Source: an uncultured Roseburia sp.
GTDB taxonomy: Bacteria; Bacillota; Clostridia; Lachnospirales; Lachnospiraceae
Assembly (NCBI GenBank): GCA_947647505.1
Contig: CANSKO010000003.1
Location: forward strand, 94,324-158,323
Reading direction: 5' to 3'
Length of the DNA: 64,000 nucleotides
The notes beneath the pieces are model-generated. The model searched no databases. It had not been told where the DNA came from and was given only the letters and a program-made list of their open reading frames with translations. The translations under genes were made by a program, and so were the position numbers. Below, one piece after another: positions 10,081 to 17,745 of the stretch (positions are counted from its first letter, which is position 1; each line of letters opens with the position of its first letter).

Positions 10081-10971
10081 ATGGGAGAATATTCTTTGAC
10101 AGAGCAATTTGCGTTGATTGCATTGGACGGACAGAGCAGTAAGCGGTTTACGGCTTCGAAGAAAGTGGCGATGAGGGGCGTTGCAATGGCGGGCGTTTTG
10201 GAGAAGGCGCTTGCGGAGGTTGCGCGGGATCAGGTTTCGATGTATTTGAAGAAAAATATACAGGAGATCAGGAAAAAGAAGAAAAAAGACTATCTTTTGC
10301 TGGAGCAAGAGGTTGTACGGGGATTGCTGGAGCAGAACGCGCTGTCAAAAGAGCCGGATCTTCTTGGCTGTGATATCAATTATCAAACGGCGGGCGTCAG
10401 TATGTGGGAATATAAATGCAGGGAGGAGGTTTATATCAGGATTACGGAAGGCGTACGGGCAGAGATTTTAGAGCCGGGCGAGGTTTGTGCGGAGACAGTC
10501 TGTCTTTTGTATCTGTTTCGGGAATGCGGATGCATGCACGATCTGTTTTCGATAAAAGAACAGGAGCATGTGGCGCAGCGGTTTGTGGAGCTTAGGGTGC
10601 AGGATGTTTTGTATAGGGCGATTTTGGAGACGGAATTTCACAGTGGCATACAGAATGCGTGCGCGGCGTTTGTCTGGCAGAAGCATAAATTATTCCGAAA
10701 TCCTTATTTGCAGGGCGTGGCCCTTGCATTTCCATTCTTTGACCGAAGGTCGGCGATTTTCATTGATACGATTGTGCTTGGAGCAGACGTTTCGGATCGC
10801 CGCGCGGCCGTCATGCGATTTTTAAGGGAGAAGGGGCATTCCTGTGAAGAGGCGTTGCTGGACGGAGGCTACCTGATCAAAATTGACAATCGGTATTACA
10901 AGGCATGTCCTTATGCAAAGTCTTACAGAGTTCCGGTGCAGGGAGTGGAGCTGCGGCCGGTTTATCGGTAG
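10081..10971 (+). CDS. Uncharacterised protein, GPP34-like N-terminus
   Basis: This is a soluble protein of 296 aa with no signal peptide or membrane segment. The N-terminus (LTEQFALIALD..., then a helix-rich AMAGVLEKALAEVA stretch) loosely resembles GPP34/GOLPH3-like proteins, which bind phosphoinositides in eukaryotes and have an unclear role in bacteria. The rest has alternating helices and a C-terminal YYKACPYAKSY segment that I do not recognise. GGAGGAAGT precedes the ATG. A promoter with a repeat array lies upstream and a MerR regulator follows after 8 bases, so the pair is probably co-transcribed. The function is unknown. Confidence 0.6.
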   Translation: MGEYSLTEQFALIALDGQSSKRFTASKKVAMRGVAMAGVLEKALAEVARDQVSMYLKKNIQEIRKKKKKDYLLLEQEVVRGLLEQNALSKEPDLLGCDINYQTAGVSMWEYKCREEVYIRITEGVRAEILEPGEVCAETVCLLYLFRECGCMHDLFSIKEQEHVAQRFVELRVQDVLYRAILETEFHSGIQNACAAFVWQKHKLFRNPYLQGVALAFPFFDRRSAIFIDTIVLGADVSDRRAAVMRFLREKGHSCEEALLDGGYLIKIDNRYYKACPYAKSYRVPVQGVELRPVYR

Positions 10972-10979
10972 GAGCGCGT

Positions 10980-11231
10980 ATGTCAAGACAGAGAACGCTG
11001 GAGAAGATCATGGAGTCGGACTATGTTTCCATTGGAGAGCTGGTCCGGCTGACCGGGAGCCGATACAGTACATTAAAATTTTATACGGAGGAAGGGATGT
11101 TGCCATTTGAGCAGGAGGGCGCCAATCTGACGCGCAGATTTCCGCGGGAGGAGGCAGTGCGCAGAATCGAAGAGATTCACAGATTGCGGGAAGCCGGCAT
11201 GGGCATATCCGGAATAAAGGAAATTCTGTAA
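10980..11231 (+). CDS. Short MerR-type DNA-binding regulator
   Basis: The protein is 83 aa and consists of little more than a winged helix-turn-helix of the MerR kind: VSIGELVRLTGSRYSTLKFYTEEGML, then a wing and a helix (RRIEEIHRLREAGMGISGIKEIL). The long dimerisation helix and effector domain of full MerR proteins are missing, so it resembles the short BldC/excisionase-like branch. The start ATG 10980 follows TAGGAGCGCGT, 8 bases after the preceding stop. The target is unknown; control of its own operon or of the nearby flagellar genes is only a guess. Confidence 0.75.
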   Translation: MSRQRTLEKIMESDYVSIGELVRLTGSRYSTLKFYTEEGMLPFEQEGANLTRRFPREEAVRRIEEIHRLREAGMGISGIKEIL

Positions 11232-11315
11232 GCGAAATCGGTTTATTTTTCCCCGTAACTTACCGAAATACTATATAGACCAGAAGACATAAAAGCAAAA
11301 TACGGGGTAAAGCAT

Positions 11316-14300
11316 ATGAAAATAGAAAAAAACGCCCTGCTGGATCAGCAGGTGCAAAACGAGTCGCCGTTTGCAAAGGCAAAAGCCGTTCCTTCTTTTT
11401 CTGAAACGGCAAAGGCGAAAGCGGATGCGCTGGATCAGGCGGTACGCGTCGGACAGACGGGCTATGACAAAAAGGAGCTGCAGGGCAAAAGCGCAGTGGA
11501 GGAGATTCAGCAGGCCGCAGACGGACAGATGAGCGCGAAAGACCGAAAGAATCAGATGGCGATGCTGGCCAATACGATGACGCCGGAAGAGTATAAGCGG
11601 GCGCAGGAAGAGGGCTTTTCTCTGCGCAGCACGGAAAGCGGAACGATCGTTACCGTAACGGATAAGATTAAGGCAGAGCTTGCAAAAGCAGGCGTGGATA
11701 TTTCACATATGGGCGGCGCGCTGACAAAGGAACAGATCGAAGAGATTGGAGGCAGCCTTGCGGCAGTCAGTCGGCTGGAAAAATGTCTGCATGACGCTTC
11801 GCTTCCGGCGACGGAAGAAAATATGACGGAAGGGCTTGCGGCAATCAAGCAGGCCGAAGAACTTGCGCCTCTGTCTGAGGGAGCGATAAAATATATGCTG
11901 GACAATCAGCTTTCCCCAAGCATCGCCAATCTCTACCGGGCCGAATTTTCCGGAAGCGGACAGTTTGTTCCGTCGGAGGATGCGATTGACGTTGACGCGC
12001 TGCGCGGACAGATGGAACAGGTGATCGCCGCAGCGGGCATGGAGGTAAACGAGCAGACGCTTGCGGATGGCGCGTGGATGATACAAAATGGAATTGCATT
12101 TACGGCAGAAAATTTCTCCTATATGCAGAAGCTTGGCGGCATTGCGTTTCCGATAGAGGAGGCCGACCTTGCCAAAGCCATAGCGCAGTCTGTCGCTGAG
12201 GGCGGCAGGCCGGAGGATGCGATGCTTTTGCCGGAGTATACGTTGCAGGCGCAGGCAGAGCATGCCGTTTCCGTCGTTACGGAAGCGTCGGATGAAGACA
12301 TTGCGTATCTTGCCGCAAACCGTATGGAGCTTACGATTGAAAATCTGGAGCAGACGGCTGCGCTGCGCAAGCAGGGCATGCTGGATATGACGGCGGCAGA
12401 TGCGGCGATGGAAGCGGCCGGCAGCGGTCCGGCAGTGATGGAAGAGGGCCTTGCATTTTTGAAGGCAAAGCGGATGCTGGAGGAAACGCGCCTTGCCATG
12501 ACGACGGAGGCCAATCGGGCGCTGTTAAAGCAGGGCATTTCGATTGACACGAAGCCGCTGGAAGAGCTGGTAGAGAAATTAAAGGAGCAGGAGCACGGAT
12601 ATTATGATGCGCTGTTGAAAAAGAATGGCGAGACGGCGGATGCGTCTGCCGTCCGGCTGTTTGAGGAAACGTCGCAGAAAGTGTCCGATTTGAAACAGAT
12701 GCCGGCTGTTTTGCTTGGTATGCGCGGGTATGACCTGTCTACGGTGAACGGTCTGCACGAGGCTGGCACGGCGGCGAAGCAGGCGTTTGACAAAGCGGGC
12801 GAGACGTATGAAGCGCTGATGACGGCGCCAAGAAAAGATATGGGCGATTCGATTCAGAAAGCGTTTTCCAACGTGGATGACATTCTGGAAGATCTTGGCA
12901 TGGAGCCAGGCGAAGCCAACCGGCGCGCGGTCCGCATTCTGGCTTATAACAGCTTAGACATTACGGAAGAGTCCATTCTGACGATGAAAGCGGCGGATGA
13001 GCGCGTGCAGCGGACGTTTTCAAACCTGACGCCGGCAGCGGTGCGGGAGATGATACAACAGGGCAGCAATCCGCTGGATCTGGATCTGGACGCTTTGAAT
13101 CAGCTGGCGGAAGCGATTCGCGCCGAACAGGGCGAAGCGGATACGGAGCGGTTTAGCGAATATCTCTGGAAGCTGGATCAGAGAAACGGCATTTCGCCGG
13201 AAGAGCGGGCATCGTTCGTTGGCATTTACCGTCTGATGCAGCAGGTGGAAAAGACGGACGGCGCGGCGATTGGCGCGCTTGTCAGCCAGGGCGCGAAACT
13301 TACGATGCGCAATCTTTTAACGGCGGTGCGCAGCGCGAAAAAAAGCGGCATGGATTATCAGGTGGACGACGATTTCGGCGGCGTCGATGCGGATCGTTTA
13401 CCCGGCGGATCGATCACAGATCAGATTGAAACGGCGTATCAGAGGGACTGCATGAAGGACGTCATGGAAACGATGACGCCGGTTGCGATGCAAAGGCTTC
13501 TGGAAGAGCCGAACTGGGAAAATTATACGCCGGAGCAGTTAAAACAGGCGCTGTACAGTTATGCGGAAGAGCTGGCCGGGCAGGAAACAGAGCTTACGGA
13601 CGCCTATGCGAAAGAGCAGTTAAAGGCATTCGATCAGGCGGCGGCCTCAGAGGAAGCGGTTTACCGCTTTCTGGAGCGGTATGATCTTCCCAATACGGTC
13701 GATCACGTTCTGGCGGCGCAGCGTTTTCTGAACAGGCGCAATCAGATATTCTCACAGATGTTTGACAAAGACCGCGTATTTTCGGGAGAGCCGGTCGATC
13801 TTGGAGCGGTGCAGGAAGAGGTCTTACGGCGCTTTGGAGAGGCGCTTAAGACGCCAAAGGAAATGGCGGCTGCACAGGAGACGCTGGCTGAGACGGCTGA
13901 AAACGTGATGAAAACGATGATAAAAGATGCAGAACACATCACGGAGATGGATCTTAGAGAGCTGAAGCTGATGAATACGCAGATATCAATTGCCGGAAAA
14001 ATGGCAAAAGACGAAGAATATACGATTCCGGTACTGGTGGGAGGCGAAGTGACGAATCTGTCTTTAAAGATTGTCCGCGGCACGAAAAAGAAAGGCGTCG
14101 TGGAAATCATGTTTGAGACGAACCGGGCCGGAAAGGTCGCCGCCAGCATAGAAGCGAAGGAGAATGGCGCATCTGGTTTTGTGGCGGTGGAACGGCCGGA
14201 GGCGAAGCGGCTGTTTGAAGCGCATCGCAGTGAGATTGCGAAGGGATTTGGAGAAGAGGAGGGCGATCTTCAAATCGTGCTCGTCTCAAATCTCAATTTC

Positions 14301-14435
14301 TCCCGATTTGCGCCCAAAGACGTTGCAGGGCATGGAGAGGCAGAAGAGCAGGATGCGATGTATGAGGTGCAGACGGCCCGTCTTTATAAAATTGCGAAGG
14401 ACTTTATCGAACATATTAAGGAACTTGAATTTTAG
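11316..14435 (+). CDS. Large FliK-like flagellar protein (DUF6240-type)
   Basis: This 1039-aa soluble protein is rich in Glu, Ala and Gln with long helical segments. It carries repeating blocks of the form ...NLxxLxxLR...MT..A...A, suggesting degenerate internal repeats between residues 100 and 800. From about residue 895 a beta-rich region (YTIPVLVGGEV..LSLKIVRG...VEIMFETNRAGKVAASI) resembles the FliK hook-length-control C-terminal domain. Lachnospiraceae often carry such a gene beside flagellin. A role as secreted hook ruler or export-switch protein is inferred from that resemblance and from its neighbours, flagellin and FliS. The start follows GGGGTAAAGCAT, a modest ribosome binding site. 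Its 3' end contains the flagellin promoter. Confidence 0.65.
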   Translation: MKIEKNALLDQQVQNESPFAKAKAVPSFSETAKAKADALDQAVRVGQTGYDKKELQGKSAVEEIQQAADGQMSAKDRKNQMAMLANTMTPEEYKRAQEEGFSLRSTESGTIVTVTDKIKAELAKAGVDISHMGGALTKEQIEEIGGSLAAVSRLEKCLHDASLPATEENMTEGLAAIKQAEELAPLSEGAIKYMLDNQLSPSIANLYRAEFSGSGQFVPSEDAIDVDALRGQMEQVIAAAGMEVNEQTLADGAWMIQNGIAFTAENFSYMQKLGGIAFPIEEADLAKAIAQSVAEGGRPEDAMLLPEYTLQAQAEHAVSVVTEASDEDIAYLAANRMELTIENLEQTAALRKQGMLDMTAADAAMEAAGSGPAVMEEGLAFLKAKRMLEETRLAMTTEANRALLKQGISIDTKPLEELVEKLKEQEHGYYDALLKKNGETADASAVRLFEETSQKVSDLKQMPAVLLGMRGYDLSTVNGLHEAGTAAKQAFDKAGETYEALMTAPRKDMGDSIQKAFSNVDDILEDLGMEPGEANRRAVRILAYNSLDITEESILTMKAADERVQRTFSNLTPAAVREMIQQGSNPLDLDLDALNQLAEAIRAEQGEADTERFSEYLWKLDQRNGISPEERASFVGIYRLMQQVEKTDGAAIGALVSQGAKLTMRNLLTAVRSAKKSGMDYQVDDDFGGVDADRLPGGSITDQIETAYQRDCMKDVMETMTPVAMQRLLEEPNWENYTPEQLKQALYSYAEELAGQETELTDAYAKEQLKAFDQAAASEEAVYRFLERYDLPNTVDHVLAAQRFLNRRNQIFSQMFDKDRVFSGEPVDLGAVQEEVLRRFGEALKTPKEMAAAQETLAETAENVMKTMIKDAEHITEMDLRELKLMNTQISIAGKMAKDEEYTIPVLVGGEVTNLSLKIVRGTKKKGVVEIMFETNRAGKVAASIEAKENGASGFVAVERPEAKRLFEAHRSEIAKGFGEEEGDLQIVLVSNLNFSRFAPKDVAGHGEAEEQDAMYEVQTARLYKIAKDFIEHIKELEF

Positions 14436-14443
14436 GCCGATAT
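14417..14443 (+). promoter_or_regulatory. Sigma-28 (SigD/FliA)-type flagellin promoter
   Basis: TAAG (14417-14420) and GCCGATAT (14436-14443) are separated by 15 bases. This matches the flagellar sigma consensus TAAA-N15-GCCGATAA very closely. It overlaps the last codons and stop of the preceding gene and would give a leader of about 85 bases. Confidence 0.88.
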
Positions 14444-14465
14444 AAAGGTCAGAGAATCAGAAGGC

Positions 14466-14529
14466 GCCGGAAACGGCAATTGGTACAGGGATGTAACAAT
14501 ACTGCATGGACGCGGAAGAACAGGAAGGT
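14466..14529 (+). promoter_or_regulatory. Flagellin mRNA leader with CsrA-type binding sites
   Basis: Positions 14483-14494 read GTACAGGGATGT, a full match to the CsrA SELEX consensus RUACARGGAUGU. The core sits on a small hairpin (TACA/TGTA) with the GGGA in its loop. A second GGA site, ACAGGAAGG (14520-14528), is the Shine-Dalgarno sequence itself. A GCCG-GAAA-CGGC tetraloop hairpin lies at 14466-14477. Five GGA triplets occur in about 60 bases. In Bacillus, CsrA blocks flagellin translation at such sites and FliW relieves it. Confidence 0.7.
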
Positions 14530-14536
14530 ATAAAAG

Positions 14537-15973
14537 ATGAAAATTAATCACAATATGTCGGCAGTTGTTACAAACGCGCAGCTTTTGAAAACGGAAGGCG
14601 GCCTTGCGGCGTCTATGGAACGCTTATCTTCGGGGCTTAAGATTAATCATGCAAAGGATGATCCTGCGGGAATGGCGATTATGAATAAGATGCAGGCACA
14701 GATCGACGGTCTGGCGAAAGCGTCCGAGGGCGCGTCCAACGGCATCAGCGTATTGCAGATTGCGGATTCGGCGCTTGGTGAAATTACCGATATGCTGCAA
14801 CGGATGCGCGAGCTGTCCGTGCAGGCGGCTACCGATACGAATCAGGATGAAGAGCGCGGCGCGATTCAGCAGGAAATCGATTCGCTGATAAAAGAAGTGG
14901 ACCGCATTTCCAGAGATACGGAATATAATACGAAAAAGCTACTGGACGGCTCCTCCGATACGCGCGTCTATGGAGAGGGGATTTCAAGAACGTCAATTAC
15001 CGATACGGTGGGACCCGGAGAGTATCATCTGACGGTTGACGCTGCCGCGACGCAGGCGACGGCAGTGGCGCAGGTGTCTGCGCCAGGCACGAATCACCCG
15101 TCCGGAACGGTTGTCATCAATGGCGTGGAGATTGCAATTTCAGCCGATGACGACGAAGCGACGCTGTTCCAGAAGCTGAGAGACGGAGCGGAAAAGGCAA
15201 ATGTTACGCTTTTGATTCCGAAATCAACGACGAAGGATCTGGCGCAGTTTCCGGCTACGGGCGGTTTTGAAGAAGACAATAAGGAATTTGAATATGGAGA
15301 CTCTCTGGCATTTGTGTCCAACGCGTTTGGCGCGGCGGCGGCAGTCGAGATCACTTGCAGCGACGAAGAGCTGGAAAAGATGCTGGGGCTGGATATGCTG
15401 ATTGAAGAGGCGGGAGAGGATGCGACGGTCAGTCTGGACCTGGATTCTTCGTTTGGCGCACAGGCTGTGCTTACGACAGACGGCAATAAATTTAAAGTAA
15501 CCGACAGAGGCGGCTTTGAAATGAACTTTGTGATGGACCCCGGTAAAATAGGCGATGTTGAAATCAATGTCACGGACATTGGCACGATGACGCTGCAGAT
15601 CGGCGCAAATGAGCATCAGACGATGGAAGTGCGGATTCCGGAGGTTTCAAGCAGGACGCTGTATCTGGACGAGGTAAATGTGAGATCGGAAGGCGGGGCA
15701 GGCAATGCCATTTCGCAGCTGGATCAGGCGATTTCCTATACGTCGGGCGTACGTTCGGCAATTGGCGCATATCAGAATCGTCTGGAATATGCGGTAGACA
15801 GTCTGGACGCTTCCGGCGAGGATATGACAAACGCGATTTCGCGCATTGGCGATACGGATATGGCAAAAGAGATGTCGGAATATACGAAATATACGGTTTT
15901 ACAGCAGGCCGGAACGAGCGTGCTGGCACAGGCGAACGATATTCCACAGACTGTTTTGCAGCTGTTGCAGTAA
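14537..15973 (+). CDS. Flagellin
   Basis: This is the filament subunit, exported by the flagellar type III apparatus and polymerised outside the cell. It is 478 aa. The N-terminal D0/D1 region (MKINHNMSAVVTNAQL, then RLSSGLKINHAKDDPAGMAI) and the C-terminal D1/D0 region (GAYQNRLEYAVDSL ... AQANDIPQTVLQLLQ) are intact. Between residues about 145 and 370 lies a variable domain exposed on the filament. There is no signal peptide, as expected. AGGAAGG lies 9 bases before the start. Control appears to be by a sigma-28 promoter plus a CsrA-like leader. The FliS chaperone follows 12 bases later. Confidence 0.96.
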   Translation: MKINHNMSAVVTNAQLLKTEGGLAASMERLSSGLKINHAKDDPAGMAIMNKMQAQIDGLAKASEGASNGISVLQIADSALGEITDMLQRMRELSVQAATDTNQDEERGAIQQEIDSLIKEVDRISRDTEYNTKKLLDGSSDTRVYGEGISRTSITDTVGPGEYHLTVDAAATQATAVAQVSAPGTNHPSGTVVINGVEIAISADDDEATLFQKLRDGAEKANVTLLIPKSTTKDLAQFPATGGFEEDNKEFEYGDSLAFVSNAFGAAAAVEITCSDEELEKMLGLDMLIEEAGEDATVSLDLDSSFGAQAVLTTDGNKFKVTDRGGFEMNFVMDPGKIGDVEINVTDIGTMTLQIGANEHQTMEVRIPEVSSRTLYLDEVNVRSEGGAGNAISQLDQAISYTSGVRSAIGAYQNRLEYAVDSLDASGEDMTNAISRIGDTDMAKEMSEYTKYTVLQQAGTSVLAQANDIPQTVLQLLQ

Positions 15974-15985
15974 GGAGAAGCGGGC

Positions 15986-16462
15986 ATGGAGCAGGAGCAG
16001 GTAAAGGCGTTTACAAGGCGAATCAGCCAGAGCAATCGCAGCGGTCTTGTTCTGGTTGTCTATGATATTATATTTACCTATATAGAAGAAGCGAAAGAGG
16101 GCCTTTCCGCCGGCAGTTACGAGGCGTTTCGGGAAGCGCTGCGGAAGGCGCAGCGCGGCGTGGATGAACTGATCCGGGCGTTGGATTTTCATTATGCGGT
16201 CGCAAAGGAGCTGTACGCGCTGTATGTATTTGCAAAGGAAGCGATGGAAAAGGCCATTATTAAGAAGGCGCCGGAGGAAGCGGACGGCGCCAGAGAGGTT
16301 CTAATGAACCTGTATACAGCGTTTACAGAAGCTGCAAAGCAGGATCATTCGAAGCCTCTCATGCAGAATGCGCAGCAGGTATACGCCGGCATGACGTATG
16401 GCAGAAATCATTTAACAGAGACATTTCAGGAACCGGAACATTCCAGAGGATTCTTCGCGTAA
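15986..16462 (+). CDS. fliS: Flagellin export chaperone FliS-like
   Basis: FliS binds the C-terminal D0 helix of flagellin and stops it polymerising in the cytoplasm before export. The predicted protein is all-helical, 158 aa, slightly longer than usual (about 125-135). Family features include the LVLVVYDIIFTYIEEAKEGL helix and the later LYTAFTEAAKQD segment. The position directly after flagellin supports the call. TAAGGAG overlaps the flagellin stop and serves as ribosome binding site. The last codons overlap the end of yaaL on the other strand and form half of a hairpin. Confidence 0.8.
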   Translation: MEQEQVKAFTRRISQSNRSGLVLVVYDIIFTYIEEAKEGLSAGSYEAFREALRKAQRGVDELIRALDFHYAVAKELYALYVFAKEAMEKAIIKKAPEEADGAREVLMNLYTAFTEAAKQDHSKPLMQNAQQVYAGMTYGRNHLTETFQEPEHSRGFFA

Positions 16463-16677
16463 GAATCCTCTATTTGTTTTACGCGGCTTAAAAGGAATTT
16501 ATAGCGCATCTGTACGGACTGCACTTCATAGATGTAGCAGTCAATTAAATCCGGCTCTACGGCGTTTGAGAGGTTTGAATAAGCGGAATCCAGGTCGTGC
16601 TTGGTGCGGTCCAGATCCTCCAGCAGCAAAGAATAGCGTTCGTCGCGTAAGACGCTGTCGCTTAAAATTCGATTCAT
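16426..16677 (-). CDS. yaaL: YaaL-like DUF2508 protein
   Basis: This is a small helical protein of 83 aa with a coiled-coil look (LLEDLDRTKHDLDSAYSNLSN, VQMRYKFLLSRVKQIE). It matches the DUF2508/YaaL group, whose gene sits beside bofA in many Firmicutes; here bofA lies next door but divergent. The function is unknown. The start at 16677 (M-N-R-I-L) follows GCGGGGAACATT; an in-frame ATG at 16710 would add 11 atypical residues. A minus-strand TATAAT lies at 16734-16739. Its 3' end overlaps fliS by 37 bp. Confidence 0.75.
   Translation of the reverse strand: MNRILSDSVLRDERYSLLLEDLDRTKHDLDSAYSNLSNAVEPDLIDCYIYEVQSVQMRYKFLLSRVKQIEDSYAKNPLECSGS
16445..16471. terminator. Hairpin across the convergent fliS/yaaL ends
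   Basis: A perfect 11-bp stem (AGAGGATTCTT at 16445-16455, complement at 16461-16471) has a 5-base loop that contains the fliS stop region. A weak T-rich tract follows on the plus strand only. It lies inside the coding sequence of yaaL. Confidence 0.75.
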
Positions 16678-16829
16678 AATGTTCCCCGCTTTCCTGTTTT
16701 TCCAGAGCATGTCGCTTCGAATCTCTTACTTAAATTATAGTCAGAAAGCGCTGCTGATATACAAAAACAGGCATATTTTACAAAAAAAAGTATATATTGT
16801 ATCAAAAGAAGTAAAGGACATGTAGCGGC

Positions 16830-17120
16830 ATGAATCTGGGTATGGGAATGGACGCTGGAATGGGGGCGCTCGCCATTATTGGCATTTGCGCAATCGTGCT
16901 TGCCATTGGATTTCTCCGAAGGAGAGCGGAAATTCTTTTGAATTTTCTCGTGCGGATGATACTGGGCGCAATGGGGATTTATACGGCGAATTTACTGCTG
17001 GCCGCTGTTGGCGTCGAATGCGCGGTAGGCATGAATCCAATTAGCGTTTTGACAGTCGGAAGCCTTGGAACAGGCGGCTTTGCGCTGCTTTATGGCATTG
17101 TTTTATACAATATGTTGTGA
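16830..17120 (+). CDS. bofA: BofA-type regulator of pro-sigma-K processing
   Basis: This is a small membrane protein of 96 aa with two to three hydrophobic segments. It carries the BofA hallmarks: ILLNFLVRMILG, then GMNPISVLTVGSLGTGGFALLYGI near the C-terminus. In Bacillus, BofA holds the SpoIVFB protease inactive in the mother-cell membrane until sigma-K is needed. Many Clostridia keep bofA without a classical spoIVFA, so the exact role may differ. The pairing with yaaL supports the call. AAAGGA lies about 12 bases upstream, a loose spacing; ATG 16842 is a possible alternative. Confidence 0.85.
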   Translation: MNLGMGMDAGMGALAIIGICAIVLAIGFLRRRAEILLNFLVRMILGAMGIYTANLLLAAVGVECAVGMNPISVLTVGSLGTGGFALLYGIVLYNML

Positions 17121-17155
17121 AAGTTCACAAAAATGAAAAAAACGTCAGAAAATGG

Positions 17156-17184
17156 TAGACAAATACATTATCTGCATTTATAAT
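17156..17184 (+). promoter_or_regulatory. Sigma-A promoter of the tad operon
   Basis: TAGACA (17156-17161) and TATAAT (17179-17184) have a 17-base spacer. It lies about 35 bp before the first tad gene; no other promoter was seen until 26259. Confidence 0.75.
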
Positions 17185-17217
17185 AAAAAAACAGTAAATG
17201 AAAAACGGAGGTGAGGG

Positions 17218-17730
17218 ATTGGAAGGATAAAGCTGGTTCTGTTGTTTGGCTTGCTGCTGGCGGCAGCCATACAGGATCTTCGGTCCGGCAGGGTGCCGAA
17301 TCGATGGATTGCCGCAGGCCTTGCGATGGGGTTGTTTTTTCAGATTGCGGAGCATTCGGTCTGGGGCGTGTATTATTTTCTCAGGAACAGTTCGTTTCCT
17401 GTAATTCTTTTATATCTATTATTTCAGACGCGTGTCCTTGGGGCAGGCGATATCAAATTATTTTCCATGATAGGAAGCATCCTTACATTTGAGAAGTTGT
17501 TGCAGTGTATGGCGTATAGTTTTCTTGCGGCGGGCGCGGGGGCGATTCTGTTTCTGGCTGCGGATAAAAAGAGATGGGAGAAGCTTTCGTACGCGGCAAA
17601 TTTTCTGCTGTATACGTTAAGGGAAGGAAAGGTTCGTCCTTATCAGCCGCCATATGCGCAGGAGAGGTTTGCATTGACTGTGCCGATGCTGTATGGCACG
17701 GCGTTTGCAGTGTTTTTTGCTACAGGATAA
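17218..17730 (+). CDS. Prepilin peptidase A24 (TadV/CpaA-like), first copy
   Basis: This is a membrane aspartic protease that cuts the leader from Flp-type prepilins. The two catalytic aspartates are in QDLRSGRVPN near the N-terminus and in the GAGDIK motif after the third helix; about five membrane segments follow one another. The start is unusual. The only in-frame codon at a proper distance from GGAGG (17207-17211) is ATT 17218 (giving M-G-R-I-K-L-V-L-L-F). The next candidate, TTG 17242, has no ribosome binding site and would clip the first helix. The GTG at 17211 and TTG at 17219 are out of frame. It is the first gene of the tad operon. Confidence 0.82.
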   Translation: MGRIKLVLLFGLLLAAAIQDLRSGRVPNRWIAAGLAMGLFFQIAEHSVWGVYYFLRNSSFPVILLYLLFQTRVLGAGDIKLFSMIGSILTFEKLLQCMAYSFLAAGAGAILFLAADKKRWEKLSYAANFLLYTLREGKVRPYQPPYAQERFALTVPMLYGTAFAVFFATG

Positions 17731-17745
17731 AACGGAGGTGCGTGG

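Noticed and set aside
11243..11269. Sigma-28-like site before the FliK-like gene (ACCGAAAT)
   Set aside because: The -10 has mismatches and no TAAA-like box stands 15 bases upstream; too weak to list.
17211..17492. GTG-started frame at the ribosome binding site of the first prepilin peptidase
   Set aside because: It is a shadow frame without family motifs; the A24 aspartate motifs are in the other frame.
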